From: Sordaria brevicollis
Lineage: Eukaryota > Ascomycota > Sordariomycetes > Sordariales > Sordariaceae
Direction: 5' to 3'
NCBI GenBank assembly: GCA_033439795.1
Contig: JAUTDP010000011.1
Location: forward strand, 1,984,001-2,048,000
DNA length: 64,000 bases
The notes below the pieces were generated by a model, which made no database searches, was not told where the DNA came from, and worked only from the letters and a program-made list of their open reading frames with translations. Below are positions 10,474 through 23,195 of the stretch, piece by piece. The translations under genes were made by a program, and so were the position numbers. How positions within the stretch are numbered: the first letter of the stretch is position 1; each line of letters starts with the position of its first letter.

Positions 10474-12931
10474 GAGAAGCAGGAGTGGATTTCTCTTGGG
10501 TCTGACACGGGATGTTCTCAATTCCAGGAAGGTGGGACTCAGATGCAGATATCAATCTAGTGGAAAGGGTCAGTTGCATGCGAGTGTTTACACATAAGGT
10601 GAAGACCCGCTCAAGGGACCTTTTTCATTGAGGAGGAAGGCATGACCACGATTACAGGCAGCAGGGTGGCTCTGTACCGTCTAGTGTTCTTTCCACTTGG
10701 TTCATTTCGAGTGCCTCGGATTTCAATGACACATTTCTCTTCCATTCCAATTGATTCGAATGAGAGTAACGCATGTTCCATCATGAAGTAACTGCGTCCA
10801 TTCAGGTTCCAGTCTCGAACCCCTGTGCATTTCCCTCCTCCCTTTCTCCCAGCCTCGATGTCCGTCCCTGGAGGATGCAACGAGAAAACCCGGTTAAAGA
10901 TGAAGACGCTTTCTTCGGCAGAATTATCACTGGCAACTCTGACGCGTTTGATAAGGTCAACGGTGGCCGGCTGGGATGGGATTGTGGCCCAACATTGAGA
11001 GCAATCACATCTTCAATCTATAAACTGGATCCTGGACTCTCGACAACAACACCGGCGCCTCAATGTCATCATCAGGTGAGCAAAGCCAAGACATCCCCAT
11101 CACGAAGACTCGTCAAAAAGAAGTACTCAGACCTAACTAGCAGCATCCAGATTGGCATTCTGGCAATATCCCCTCCCATCCTTCATCATGCGGTAATATC
11201 TTCCTTCCCACAATCCGAGCAACACCGAGCATTCCTGACTGCCGGAGACACTATTTTTTTTATCTTTTTTAACGAAAGGCGATATCATGATGTTAACCTC
11301 ATTAACATGCCATCTAGTGACAAATGCGGACTTTGCGGCAGTGCTTATGGTGAGCGTTCTGCGTGCCCTCTCTTCACCATCAAGAGACACTCGGCCACAG
11401 TTACCAGCACCGAAGACTCAGCCAAGTCGTATCACCCTCACACCAAACTCTCAACATGAAAATTCTGTCCTTGTCAAACTTTGACTTTATCCACAAACCC
11501 AAGCGTGGGAAGCACCCCAAATTCTCATGGAGCAACCATCCATCGAATACCACTCTAGCGGTCCAAGGTCTAGATGTCTCGTCCACTACAGTCTTACCAC
11601 TTACCACCTGGATCATATGTCTAGACTTCCTTTCCATATTCTGAAAGTACCGCAGCGGTTCAGAAGAGTCGAGTGACACTTGGTAGACTGTTGACAACGG
11701 GATGGCATCGCCCAATCAACTCGTCTCTCCCGCGCCTCCACGTTTGCAAGCGGCATGCTTTCATCCAGATTCTTCACCCTATGGGAATACCCCAGATAGA
11801 GGGTGGCTTCCTTGTGCCAGCGTCAATATCCACGTTTTCCAAACTGTGAGAGAGGTTGGCTCGGTCTGCATGTACGTCACTTCGAAGCGTCGTTTCAATC
11901 CTCTGCCGCTGTTGTGTTCACCAGAGGTACATGCATCTAAGGTGGACATGGATGCTGGTGATATACTTGTGAGTACAAGGAGCGCCATATAGATTGATGT
12001 TTTCAACGGGAAAGGAACACCATGAACAAGCATGACCTTCCTGCTTGAGTTCCAAAGACGTCTTGGGAAAGTGATGATTGACACCTGGTATGTATAGCAA
12101 TATACCAGGCGTGGCCACTGTTTTATCCGGTTGGAGGCTCAATTCATCCGTTCCAGTGTCTGACCTCTCTCATTCTCTATCTCTGTTTCTGTTCGACAAC
12201 CATCCACAACCAACCCTGGTCGTTCTTCATGGTCCAGGTCGTCTCTGTATATGTTTTATTTTCATCCACCAGGCTTGGCGTTCCATCTGCCCATCACCAC
12301 TTGCACACGGCATGACCAAGAGAGAGAGAGAGGCAAAACCCCAAACCAGAACGCAACCATCCATTGCTATCATTTAAAGGAGACCACATAAAACAAACAT
12401 ACACCACTAGCACATACCTAGTCACCCCGGGGGAACGGCAATTTGTGGACCAATCCGGCAGTGGCTACAATAGCGCTTGAAACGGCTGCAGACCAATCAC
12501 TTATATTATACCCAAATGAGAAGGAAGACCTTCGGCCTTGTTTCCGTTGTATCGGCAGTTCGTTGACTTGCCGGCGAGCCTGAATATCATCTCTGTCGCC
12601 AAACCTGGTCACGGATAACCACGGTTTGATCATGGTGTTGAGGGAGGGAAGCCGGCTGGTGGAAAAATTGGGAGCAGATCAGAAAGGGAAAGGGGGAAGG
12701 GAGGGTGATCGATTCTCATGATGTATAAGTGCGTCGTGCCGCATCACGATCCTCTCTTATAGCCTTTGCTCTTCCTTTTTGGTTCTCCTCTTCTCTTGAT
12801 ATCTTGCCTTCAGCAGCAACAAGTTCCCTCTCTTTCTCGAGCTGTTACCCATCAGCAACAGTCATTCCTCGAATCGACTCCCAGGTTTCGTCATTGTGTG
12901 AAGAAGAACAAGACAAAAAACAAAGGACAAG
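10474..12931. other. Intergenic region, no gene seen
   Basis: About 2.5 kb upstream of the secreted DUF1996 gene. No frame shows splice-linked exons or a motif. It contains an 8-bp perfect inverted repeat at 12084-12109. The last 250 bp are C/T-rich, a usual feature of fungal promoters just before the start. Confidence 0.55.
12084..12109. repeat. Short inverted repeat, CCTGGTAT / ATACCAGG
   Basis: Perfect 8-bp arms separated by 10 nt, about 820 bp upstream of the DUF1996 gene. It may be a dimeric regulator site or chance. Confidence 0.5.
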
Positions 12932-14252
12932 ATGCAATCGTGGGCAACCCTCGCCGCCGGCCTAGCGCTGCTAGCCAACGGTGCCGTCGCGCAAAACATG
13001 TTGCGCTTCGCCTGCTCCCAGCTCGTCGTCGACCGCGTCGACCCCCTCGTCAACCCGGGCGTCCGCTACACGCCGCACCTGCACCAGATCGTCGGCGGCA
13101 ACTCATTCAACCTGACCATGGACCCGGCCTCGCACGACCTGGCGGGCCAGTCGACCTGCACGTCGTGCAGCTTCGCCCAGGATCTGTCCAACTACTGGAC
13201 GGCCGTCATGTTCTTCAAGGCCAAGAACGGCAGCTACCACCGCGTGCCTCAGGTCGGCAACGGCGGTCCGCAGGGCCAGCTGATCAACAAGGGCGGGCTT
13301 GATGTGTATTATATCCCTAGCGGCAAGGTTACTGCTTTCAAGCCGGTGAGTGATGACGACCTTGCTGCTGAGAAAGCCTATGAGTCTCTGACGGTGATAC
13401 GATGCTTGTAGGGTTTCCGTATGCTCGCCGGTAACGCAGCCAACACCGACCCCAAGAAGGTTTCCTCCGGCAACATCTGCCATCGCTGCTGGACTTCGAC
13501 AAACGAGGGTAACTTTGTTGGCGGTGCCCCTTGCACCGGCTCCGACACTGTTGATATCCCACAAGATACCAAGTGCAAAATGATCCGCCAGACCATTATT
13601 TTCCCGACGTACGTTTTCTTCATCCTTCCCCCCCCTCCTGTCTGGTTCAATGGAACAGAAACTGACAATAACCGGGAACAGCTGCTGGGACGGCAAGAAC
13701 CTCGACTCTCCCGATCACAAGTCCCACGTCACCTACAGCGGCACTGGCGCCAGCGGCGGTGGTTCCTGCCCTTCCTCGCACCCCGTCAAGCTGCCGCAGG
13801 TCATGTACGAGCTCATGTGGAACGTGTCGAGCTTTGCCGACAAGAGCATGTGGCCCGACTCGGGCCCTGCCTTCATGTACAGCATGAACCTTGGGTAGGT
13901 TTTTTTCTTTCCTTCTCACATATGTTGGCAACGGCGTGACTGATTGAGTAAAATAGTGGCGCCGCCGCCCACGGTGACTACGTCTTTGGCTGGAAGGGCG
14001 ACTCTCTCCAAAAGGCCATGGACAAGGGCTGCAACCTCAACCGCGACTGCCCGGCTGCTGGCCTGACTGCTCAGACTCCGGCTCAGTATAACGCTTGCAC
14101 TATCAAGCAGCAGGCTCCTGAGCCTGTTGATGGCTGTACGTTTTTCTTTTCCTTGTCTTTCCTCCTTTTGCTTTTTACAGGTAAACTGACAGACCACCGA
14201 TAAAACAGGGCTCAAGGCGATGCCAATGGGCGAAATGGCTATCAAGGCCTAG
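12932..14252 (+). CDS. Secreted DUF1996 protein
   Basis: Predicted 348 residues from five exons: 12932-13345, 13412-13608, 13682-13894, 13957-14135 and 14209-14252. All four introns are 62-73 bp with GT..AG ends and matching phases. A signal peptide is visible: MQSWATLAAGLALLANGAVA, with cleavage after AVA. The mature N-terminus reads QNMLRFACSQLVVDRVDPLV, then HLHQIVGGNSFN, hallmarks of DUF1996. Several Cys and a GKCKM/CWDGKN-like pattern (CKMIRQ, CWDGKNLD) follow, with a Trp-rich C-terminal part. There is no WSC domain or GPI signal, so it is probably an extracellular or wall-associated protein. DUF1996 has no established activity. GC-rich third positions suggest high expression. Confidence 0.93.
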
Positions 14253-15416
14253 TTAGGCTAATCAGATCGGTCATTGAAACGCAACCGGCGGACGGAAATC
14301 TGGGTTCTCTCCTTCATCGTCAACCTGTCTTGTTCGGTAGGTAGATCTAGCTCGTGTAACCGGTATCCTAGAAGGAGCTATTATTACCTTACCAATTTGT
14401 TTTCACTCTTGTTTCCTCTCTTGTTTCGTGACCTGCCAATTTGAGAAAAGAGTTTTCATTCATATTAGCATTTGATTGATTTCCTTCCAATTTATTCTCG
14501 CATATACATTTATCTCCGAAGAAGCAGCACTTACTTTGTTTCTGAGATTGCCAAGCCCATCCCGCCGGTTCATCAACTAGGCACGGTCACCATAAACCCA
14601 ACGGCCACCTGACCTGATTTCGGCGAAACAGCATTTCGGTATATAGTAGGTAGAGGATTCTGCCTAAAGTGTCAACAACGTCGATCCCAGCATGCATTCG
14701 ACCAGAATGAAATGGCAGTGTCTGTCGATCCTTGTGCCTTTGTTTCTGGACCTAATGCGACTTTGTTAGTGAAAGCACTATTTGAAGGATGGAGGGAGGG
14801 GGTTGCTCACATGGTCCGGAAAGGGCCCAGATTCAACACACGACATGATTGATCAAGAATGGAACGAAGCAAATGAGATGCAAAATATAACTGTATTCTC
14901 TTCTCATCCTTTAGAACATGATCCGTCTCGTAATCCTTCATATCATCATCATACTCATCAACACCGAGCTCGCCCTGTCTGCATTTTTCCAACCTCCCTG
15001 CGGATCGTCTTCATGCCATCCAGGCTGCCCCAAAGAAAATCCCACATGCTGACGAATAAAGAAATTTTGAAACAAAAAACATGCTACATGAATGAACGCA
15101 ACCAACGGTGTTCATGAGAGTCGTGGCTTTTATGAGCAACAAAAAAGGAAAGGAAAATGAAAAGCCAAGGATACCCCATGAATACCGTTAAACTCCTCAG
15201 AAATTTTGGCCGTTGGATGTATAGAATGGTCGGTGGATGAAACAAAACGAAACGATCTGTGGGCTCCAGGCTCCATTATACAATGATGCTTGCCCAAAAT
15301 TCTGCACCCAAAACCGCCGGACAGCGCTGACGCTCAATCTTGGCCGTCAATGCTCTCCGGGATATTTTGATCGTAAAATGTAAACAAAATGAGACAACTC
15401 GACGCCCGGTGACCGT
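14253..15416. other. Intergenic, convergent 3' flanks
   Basis: Between the ends of the DUF1996 gene (+) and the exchanger gene (-). No coding signal; AT-rich and expected to hold both 3' UTRs. Confidence 0.6.
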
Positions 15417-18400
15417 TCAGTAAGCGACACCTTCAGCACTTCGCCCAACAGTCTTAAAGCTGTAGCTCATGTACTGCCCGTCATCGCCAAGCGTGTCGAA
15501 GCGACTGATACCAGAGCTGGACTTCTCGAGGCCGGTGCTGTAGCCGCTGAAGTAGTAGCCAATGACAACGACAAGGTAGCTCAAAAGCAAGATGCTGCCC
15601 TTGAAGTAGTTGCTCTTTCCTTCGCCATACATGTAGCTCAACAAGAAGACGCACAGAATGACTGTAACCATATCCCACTGCGGGAAGAGGAGACTGAAGG
15701 TGAAGCGTGCCATATCTGCGACCGGTACATCCGGAGGATAGATGGCAGAGAAGAGCACGAGTGCCGGAATTTGCAACAGGCAGACTTGCAGAGCATATGC
15801 TGAACCGATTTCCATGGAGAGTGCAATGTTACCATTCATAGCAAAGGAGATGGCGTTCTGAATAGGGTAAAGTTAGTAATAGCATCAACGAAGAGCGGGC
15901 AAAGGATCAAGACTTACCAAGAACTCAGTGGTGTTGGGAACAAGGGCGAACAACGTGATGCCAAGGAATTTCTCGTCAATCTCAAAGCTTTCAAGAACCA
16001 CATCCACAGTATCCACAAGAATCTCAGCAATGATAGCGTAGAGAACGGTGGCTCCCATGAGAATAATGGAACTCTTCAGGCGACTCCAGTTGGGTGCATC
16101 GTGACCACCGCCTGCGTGCGCAGCAGTCGTAGACTCACCGCCAGCCTCATCAGCATCCGGGAAAGTTGCGGTACGGATCAAGCCGCGGCGGCTTCCCGGG
16201 CCCGAGTGTTGCTGACCTGTTACTGAAGAGCCTCCGACGTGCGAAGTACGTCTTTGGCTACCATAGTTCCTGGCTGCCACTGTGGCGGCGGTAGCTGCAA
16301 TCTCAGCGACTTGATGCACAAGATTGTTATTCTCGGCATCAGAGAAGCCAGGTATGTTCAGGATAGTAGCTGATTGCTGGCTATCAGTGGCGCCGTATCC
16401 AGTCGGCTTGGGAGGGACCATGTGGGGAGTACCGTTAGTCCTGCCACCTCCCGAGACAGCCGAACCTGGCCGTTGCGGCTCGTCCGAGGGACCTTGGTGG
16501 CCGACTTGGCGAAGGGATTGGCCGAGAATGCGCTTGTAGAGATGCGAGTCACGAACATCAGCGCCTGTGGTGTCACCGATCGAGGTATGGGCCGCCGAAG
16601 GTCGCGCACTGTTGCGAGCTGTGTTGTCCTCATGCTTCTTCTCATCCGTATCCGTGTTCCAGATAACGGCGGCATGTGTGCGAAGCGTGAACCAAAGACC
16701 AATGATGTAGGACAAGAACAGCATGCCAGCGGCGATGTAGCAGTAGGGACGGACTGCTTCCAGATAGAACCGGTCATTCATAGCAGGAGTCTGCGAGAAG
16801 TAACAGCGACGGCAGTCTCTCACCGAGCCTCTGGGATGATCAAAGTTAAGGCAGTCCTGGCAGGTAAGCTCGTGAGTTCCGTAAATCTGGTAAAACAAGG
16901 TAGGGCCAAAGGCGCCGATGACGGCAAATAGCAGCATGGTTGATGTCACACCGGCCGATTTGGCGTTGAAGCGCTGTGTCTTGCGCTTGATGGCGCCACA
17001 GCACATGGAGAGACCCGGAAGGAAAAGAATACCAGCGAAAATGCTCCCCACAATACTTCCTTCGACTAGCTGTCCTTTACCCTGCTGCAGAGCAACGCAG
17101 TAAAGGAAGACTTCCACAATAGTAGAGAAGAATGCGTTGATGGCGGCACCGAAGCCCATGGACGATTGCGCAGAGATGGAGGCAACAGCTTGGCCAATGA
17201 AATATGCAAGCGGAATAATGGAGAAGAGACCAGCGACGAACAAGAAGGCGGGCGAGGTGAGCCAGTTGTGGATTTCCAAGATTCCTTCCAGGACAATCCA
17301 GTCAAAAATGACGAACATGACGATCGCCATCAGGTTGACCAGGAAAATGTTGGTTCCGTCAATGGTGTACTTCCAGTACTTTATACCGACAGCACGATAT
17401 GTGCAGATCAAGATGGAAGAATGAGGCGTGGTGGAGGCCCGGGCAGTCGAGATATCGGATTCGAACCACAAGGCCAGAGGATGGCGTCGAAGATGGTCGA
17501 TGAGAAGCATTGTGACCTTGCCCATGGGAATCCAAAACACCAGGAACCAGCAGATTGCCGAAACGATGAAGAGCGAGGGCATGATCATGGTGTAGAAGAA
17601 GAGGAAGTAGATGACGCGCCCCACGTTCCATTGACCACGGCCAAACAGTCTCCGCTTCATGCGAGGAAGGTCGGAATCGGAAACATGGCCACGACCGCGA
17701 CCGAGTAGGCTCTCCGTTTCGTCCGGCTCCGAGTCCAAGCTCCGGCGAGAATGACCAATAATTGACCGGTCTCGCTCAGGGCCAAAGAATAGCCTGCCAT
17801 CCTCGAGGTCACCGCTCTGCCACTGCTCGTACTCGCTGATACTTCGGCCTTCGCCCTGGTCCTCGTCCAGATAGGCGTCCTGTTGCTCCAAGCGGATGAA
17901 CTTGCCGAACGGATAGAAAAGATAGCCGGCAAGACCCCAAAGAACCCGTCCGTATTCTCGACCACTAGGAGCGGCAGCAAAGACGAAGCAGACAATGGCA
18001 CCCGTGTAAGCAATGATGGCCATCCACCAGCCAAAGGCCAGTGTCCACATGATGTTGAAGAACAGCAGCCATTTACTGACATGCCCTCCTGGTGACGAAT
18101 GGATATCTCCCTCGGCCGTCTTTTGGACCGAACGGTCCTTTTTGTACAGAGCTGGTTTCCAAAGCCTGATACCAAAGGGGTGGGTTTCGTTGATGGCCTG
18201 CTGGCGGTCCTTCAGCGTGAAGCTTTCGGCATCACTGATATCGCCATCATCGTCCTCGACTGGAGTCTCGTCCTCGGCACTATTGTCTTCGGCCGGAGGG
18301 GGCAGGTTGACTTCCCCTTCCTGGGCCGGAGTGTCGACTTCTTCAATGACATCCGGAGGATCTCGATCCCGGCTATCGTTTGCTCCGTCTTCGTCCAGAA

Positions 18401-19050
18401 TTGAGTGTACTCGGGACAATGGAGCAGGTGGTAGGTTTCGCCGGCGGGCTGTGGAGCCATAGCTCTTCTGGCGCTCAGCAGCATCAGCCTCGACTTCGGT
18501 AATGTCGTCATCGACGGAGAAGACCTCGCCGCGATGGGGGGCCTGAGCATTGGACGAAGTGCGTCGTGTCATTGGGGGCTTCCGTGGTCGTGGTCGTCCG
18601 CGATCGGGGCCTAGCATGGGCGAACGGGGAAGGGCGGTTTGCGATGCTCGGGAGACGGCACGTTCACGCTCTGAGGTATGGATAGAGGGCGCACCCTCCG
18701 CATTGGCCATGATGGCGGCGGTAGGGCTGCTGACGGCACCTATATATGCACATGATGTGGTCAGCGAGGATGCAATACGTCCAAGAAAGTCCAAGAAGTC
18801 CAAGGATGCCAAGGTGGGCAGTGGGGGAAGATCGCAGAAGGAAGTACCCACCAGCAGGGCCCGTAGCCATAGGGTCTGGCATCCTCCGCACAGTGTCGGT
18901 GGACAGGAAGCTGGTATCCGGAGGGTTCATGCCGGCATCGTCATGTCGGGCTCCGGAGGTGTTGAGGGGATCGAGGCGCGAACTTCGGCGCGTGTTGGTG
19001 GGGGACGGATCGGGACGGTCTTCGTCGCCCGGCTGGGAGGGAGGACCCAT
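15417..19050 (-). CDS. VNX1-like CAX family cation/H+ exchanger
   Basis: Predicted 1153 residues from exons 19050-18852, 18739-15918 and 15857-15417; phases close. CAX proteins exchange Ca2+, Na+ or K+ for H+ at the vacuole or other endomembranes. The long hydrophilic N-terminus (about 300 residues, Ser/Pro/Asp-rich, with acidic runs) and large size fit the VNX1 branch rather than the short VCX1 branch. The first exchanger repeat is near residue 592 (SMGFGAAINAFFSTIVEVFL). A Cys-rich loop with CQDC and CRRC follows. The second repeat is near 1007 (LVPNTTEFLNAISFAMNG, then NIALSMEIGSAY). Together these give the two alpha motifs and at least 11 membrane segments. An internal linker of about 200 residues holds HVGG and Ser-rich sequence. 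The start at 19050 needs the 112 bp first intron; a second ATG encodes MANAEGAPS. It is divergent from rpt6. Confidence 0.9.
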
Positions 19051-21948
19051 GGTGAGGGGTTGTGTGTGGATAGCAATGCCAGTGGGTGGTGACCGTGGTG
19101 GTGATCAACAGCAAGGCGGTGGTGTGTTGTATGATTTTTTGGTGCTAGTAACAAGTTATACCAGGATCAAGCGATGCACGTAGGGTTGTGGTCTTGTGGA
19201 TGCGATGCAGAATTCCGTCCGTCCTTTTTTTTTGTTTCGAGAGAAGAGGGATCCGACCACGAGGGGAATGCAGAGAAAACACGTAGAGGTAGGTAGATAT
19301 GGCGAGTACTCTGTCGCAGCGTAGGAGTTTGGCGACAAGCTAAAAGTAGGATGGATGGTGTTTGGTGTTCGGATCTAGATCACAGTGACTCGGTGAATAG
19401 TGAGGCGAGACTCCTAGTTGGTATGGCACGACAATTGCACCCAGTAGTGGAGAAGGACCGGTTCATGATCGGGGACGGAAACATCCAGACTTGAACCGGC
19501 AGCCGCAACGATGAACGGTGGACGGGATGAGGTTTTTGTTTATAACGGAAGAGAAGAAAGACAAGACGGAAAGGACGGATGATCCAAAATGCTGGAAATG
19601 CGACAAGTGACTGCTCGCGCAAAAAGAGACCACCGGCTGGTGGATTGGTGAGGTGGGCTAGATGGGCGTGGCCTGATGACCCGAGTTGGTTGCGACTGTT
19701 GCGAATGGTGGTGCCGATGGTGGTGGTTGACTGGAGGTTTGTTGCAGCGCTTGTCAGCGTGAAGCAGGAAAAGATCGGCCTTGTTGGCCCCTGCCTGTAC
19801 TGTGCAGCGTCTTCCTTGTGTCGATAGAGGCAGGCAGCTGTTAAGGTATGGCTAGCTGTACGATACCCCTACCCTAAAAAAATAATGGAGATGAAGACAG
19901 CGTCTAAACACTCCGATAATACACTGGCGTGTTGCTAGGCGAAAAGAGAAAAGACGCTAGAGACTTTTAAAGAGTTATCAGGCTGAGAGTTTATTCCAAC
20001 TAGTAGGGATGAAAGCCTCAGATTAGGCCTGAACAGTTACCAAGAAAAGTCAAACGGTAAAGCCCAAGCGGAAGGAAGGAAGGAAATAGTTGGAGAGTCC
20101 AACTTTTTTTGACGTGGAAATTTGGGGAAGAGTTTGGATAACACCAGCATAGGTAAACTCCAAGAGCAGATGAACCGGCATGGCGCCTGGGGCTTGCGCT
20201 ACGGAAGGTGCCGCTCTGCCGCTGTTGCTGTAACTATCGCTGCAACTGCAACCACTCTAACGGGCTTGTGTGTGCACAGACAGTCACAGATAACGGCCTT
20301 CCCTTTTGAGTTTGAAACCTTTTTGAATTTCGTTTCTTTGTTGAACTAAAGAATTATCAGGACCCTGAAGTATAGTTGTAGAAAGAGAAACAAACATCGA
20401 GTTACACAATAGCCCTTGTCACTTTGAGTTCTATACGATGCTATTCATTCCATCCCCATCTCCATCTACATACAATGCTGCAGCACAGTATCAGTTAAAC
20501 ACAGCAACACCTTCGATTCACGCCGCCATGTCTCGATCTTGGCAAGTTGGCGCATCTGGAACCAAGACGGGAACAGCGCAAAGGGAGGATGCGATGTGAC
20601 CGCCGCGTGCACCGGTTGGCCAGCACGAGTCGCTGACACCATTTTGTGGAGCGCGAGTGAGGGTGAGGGAAAGCCAGAAGGTTTGCCGGTCGACGCCGGT
20701 TTCAAGCCCATTTCATGGACAGTTGAACACTGATGGATGACTGAATCCCAGGCTTCACCAGGGTGATCCCTTCTGTGCCCTGCCAGGCCTGCTTGTTTGA
20801 CAACCCCCACTCCATCAGCTGAGCTGATATCGCTTCCTCGCAAGGCCGCCTCGCCTCTCACCACATCGAGTATCACCATGTGAATCGAGGAATGTGAGAA
20901 TGAAAGCACCGTGTAGCATGACTGCGACGGGGTGTACGTATGCCCTTAGAGTGGTATGGGTGGAGAAAGTGAATCTTTATCCTCACGAGCCAAAGCAGTT
21001 ACCATGGCACAATCGACCCTCTTCTTATCATGGAATGAAAGGTAAAAGGTCTTTCAGTCAGATTAAAAAAAAAAAAAGAATAAAATGAGTTCTAGGGATA
21101 GATCGTCAGAAACATAAGCCAACTGATAGGTAGCCGCCCGAAAGAGGGGTAGCTGAAAGACAGGCTCATGGGCATGAGACATGTGCAGTGCGCCCTCTGT
21201 GCCATGTATACTGGCTGTAGGAGGCTTGAAATGGAAGGGATGAAAGATGAAGCATTGACAAAAAGAGCGAAACTTTCACGCAGCGTACAGCAAGTCTCAG
21301 CAATAAGGATGACAAGAATCTGCAGGGAAAGGTGAATATGCGTGCTGGTAGCAATCGCGACGGCACCGTACCGTAGCATGACGGGGTGATTTTGGAGTTC
21401 AGTCTGGCGAGATGCCACAGCACAAGAGCGTGTGGAGTCGGGTCGACACAGCTGAGATCTCAAAAGGGAAACTGACACAGTGACATCATTTTCACGACTC
21501 CCCCTTCACAACGGTTGAAGCTCCCCTGCGACTTTAGAGCCACGAAGTCACGTGTAACCCCACAAAGCACGAGCCTCTGCCTTCCAAGCGGTACGTACCT
21601 TATCCTGACATGGCGTTCTGATAGAGGCGGGAACTGAGTCTTGGCATTGGGAGCCGGCCGGGTGTGGTTGCGTTGACCTGAAGCTGCCTGTCTTCAGCGT
21701 CAACGAAGGTCACCGAACGCCATCACCACCTCCACCATTCCACCACTAGTAAACATCATCATCACAACCCACCATCTCGAACGAGTGTCTGCGCATCGCA
21801 ACACACACAACCCCCGACGACCAAGCGACGACCGAATACCCATCACGCACTAAAAGGGCAAACCCATCCCACCTTACACAACCCGACAAACAACCCACTA
21901 ATTAAACCCCCCGCGAGAGCTCCGTCTCTCCCCCACACGACCGTCACC
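19051..21948. other. Divergent promoter region of exchanger and rpt6
   Basis: 2.9 kb with no supported gene. A CACGTG palindrome lies at 21549-21554, about 395 bp before the rpt6 start, and could bind a bHLH factor. The last 200 bp before rpt6 are C/A-rich, a probable leader. The exchanger-proximal side is G/T-rich on the plus strand. Confidence 0.5.
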
Positions 21949-23195
21949 ATGGCGCTCGACAACTACTACCACAACAAGATCGAGGCTATGAAGCTCGAGA
22001 TCCTCAAGGGTCAAGCCGTCCTCCGCCGTCTCGAAGCACAACGAAATGATTACAACTCGCGTGTGCGTCTGCTCAGGGAAGAGCTCGGTCTGCTACAACA
22101 GCCCGGGTCCTATGTGGGTGAGGTCGTCAAGGTCATGAGCACAAAGAAGGTCCTCGTCAAGGTACACCCCGAGGGCAAATACGGTATGCGCTTCTTATGG
22201 ATAGTCTTTGTGTTACGGATGGATAGATAGAGCACGGAATACTAACCTCGTTGCGACCAGTCGTCGATGTATCCGATAATGTGGACATCACCAAGCTCAC
22301 CGTCGGCAAGCGCGTCACCCTCCTCTCAGACTCGTACAAGCTCGAAAAGATGCTCCCTTCCTCAGTAGACCCGCTCGTGTCCCTCATGATGGTCGAAAAG
22401 GTGCCCGACAGTACCTACGATATGATTGGTGGTTTGGACCAGCAAATCAAGGAGATCAAGGAGGTGATCGAGCTCGGTCTCAAGCACCCCGAGCTGTTCG
22501 AGTCGCTAGGTATCGCCCAACCAAAGGGTGTCCTGCTCTACGGCCCTCCCGGTACTGGAAAGACCCTACTTGCTCGTGCCGTCGCCCACCACACCGACTG
22601 CAAGTTCATTCGTGTCTCAGGCTCCGAGCTTGTACAAAAGTATATTGGTGAAGGTTCCCGCATGGTGCGCGAGCTGTTCGTCATGGCGCGTGAGCACGCT
22701 CCTTCCATTATCTTCATGGACGAAATCGATTCGATCGGTTCCTCGCGTGTTGAGGGCTCGTCAGGCGGCGACTCCGAAGTCCAGCGCACCATGTTGGAAC
22801 TTCTCAACCAGCTGGACGGTTTCGAGCCGACCAAGAACATCAAGGTCATCATGGCCACCAACCGTCTCGACATTCTCGACCCTGCGCTCCTGCGCCCCGG
22901 CCGTATCGACCGCAAGATCGAGTTCCCACCCCCGAGCGTCGAGGCCCGCGCCGACATTCTGCGCATCCACAGCCGCAAGATGAACCTGACGCGCGGCATC
23001 AACCTGACCAAGATCGCCGAGAAGATGAACGGGTGCTCGGGCGCCGAGCTCAAGGGTGTCTGTACCGAGGCCGGCATGTACGCTCTCCGCGAGAGGCGCG
23101 TGCACGTCACGCAGGAGGACTTTGAACTGGCCACGGCCAAGATTCTGAACAAGCATGACGATAAGGAGGTGTCGTTGGCCAAGTTGTGGCGTTAA
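21949..23195 (+). CDS. rpt6: 26S proteasome regulatory ATPase Rpt6
   Basis: AAA ATPase of the 19S base, which unfolds and feeds ubiquitinated substrates into the 20S core. Predicted 389 residues, matching the family (about 390-405). Exons 21949-22183 and 22261-23195 with a 77 bp intron. An N-terminal coiled coil (1-55) is followed by an OB fold. Seen: Walker A GPPGTGKT (about 172), Walker B IIFMDEID (about 227), pore-loop [14 protein letters not shown], and the second region of homology [20 protein letters not shown]. The C-terminus is SLAKLWR; the shortened HbYX-like end is usual for Rpt6. The start has a CACC context before ATG. Housekeeping, single copy in ascomycetes. Confidence 0.97.

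Noticed and set aside
10773..11459. Plus-strand 228-codon open frame
   Set aside because: No codon bias, no splice-linked exons and no recognisable domain; likely chance.
20466..20909. Minus-strand 147-codon open frame between exchanger and rpt6
   Set aside because: No motif or coding bias; both strands are open here by chance.
22538..23182. Minus-strand 214-codon open frame opposite rpt6
   Set aside because: Shadow of the conserved AAA domain.
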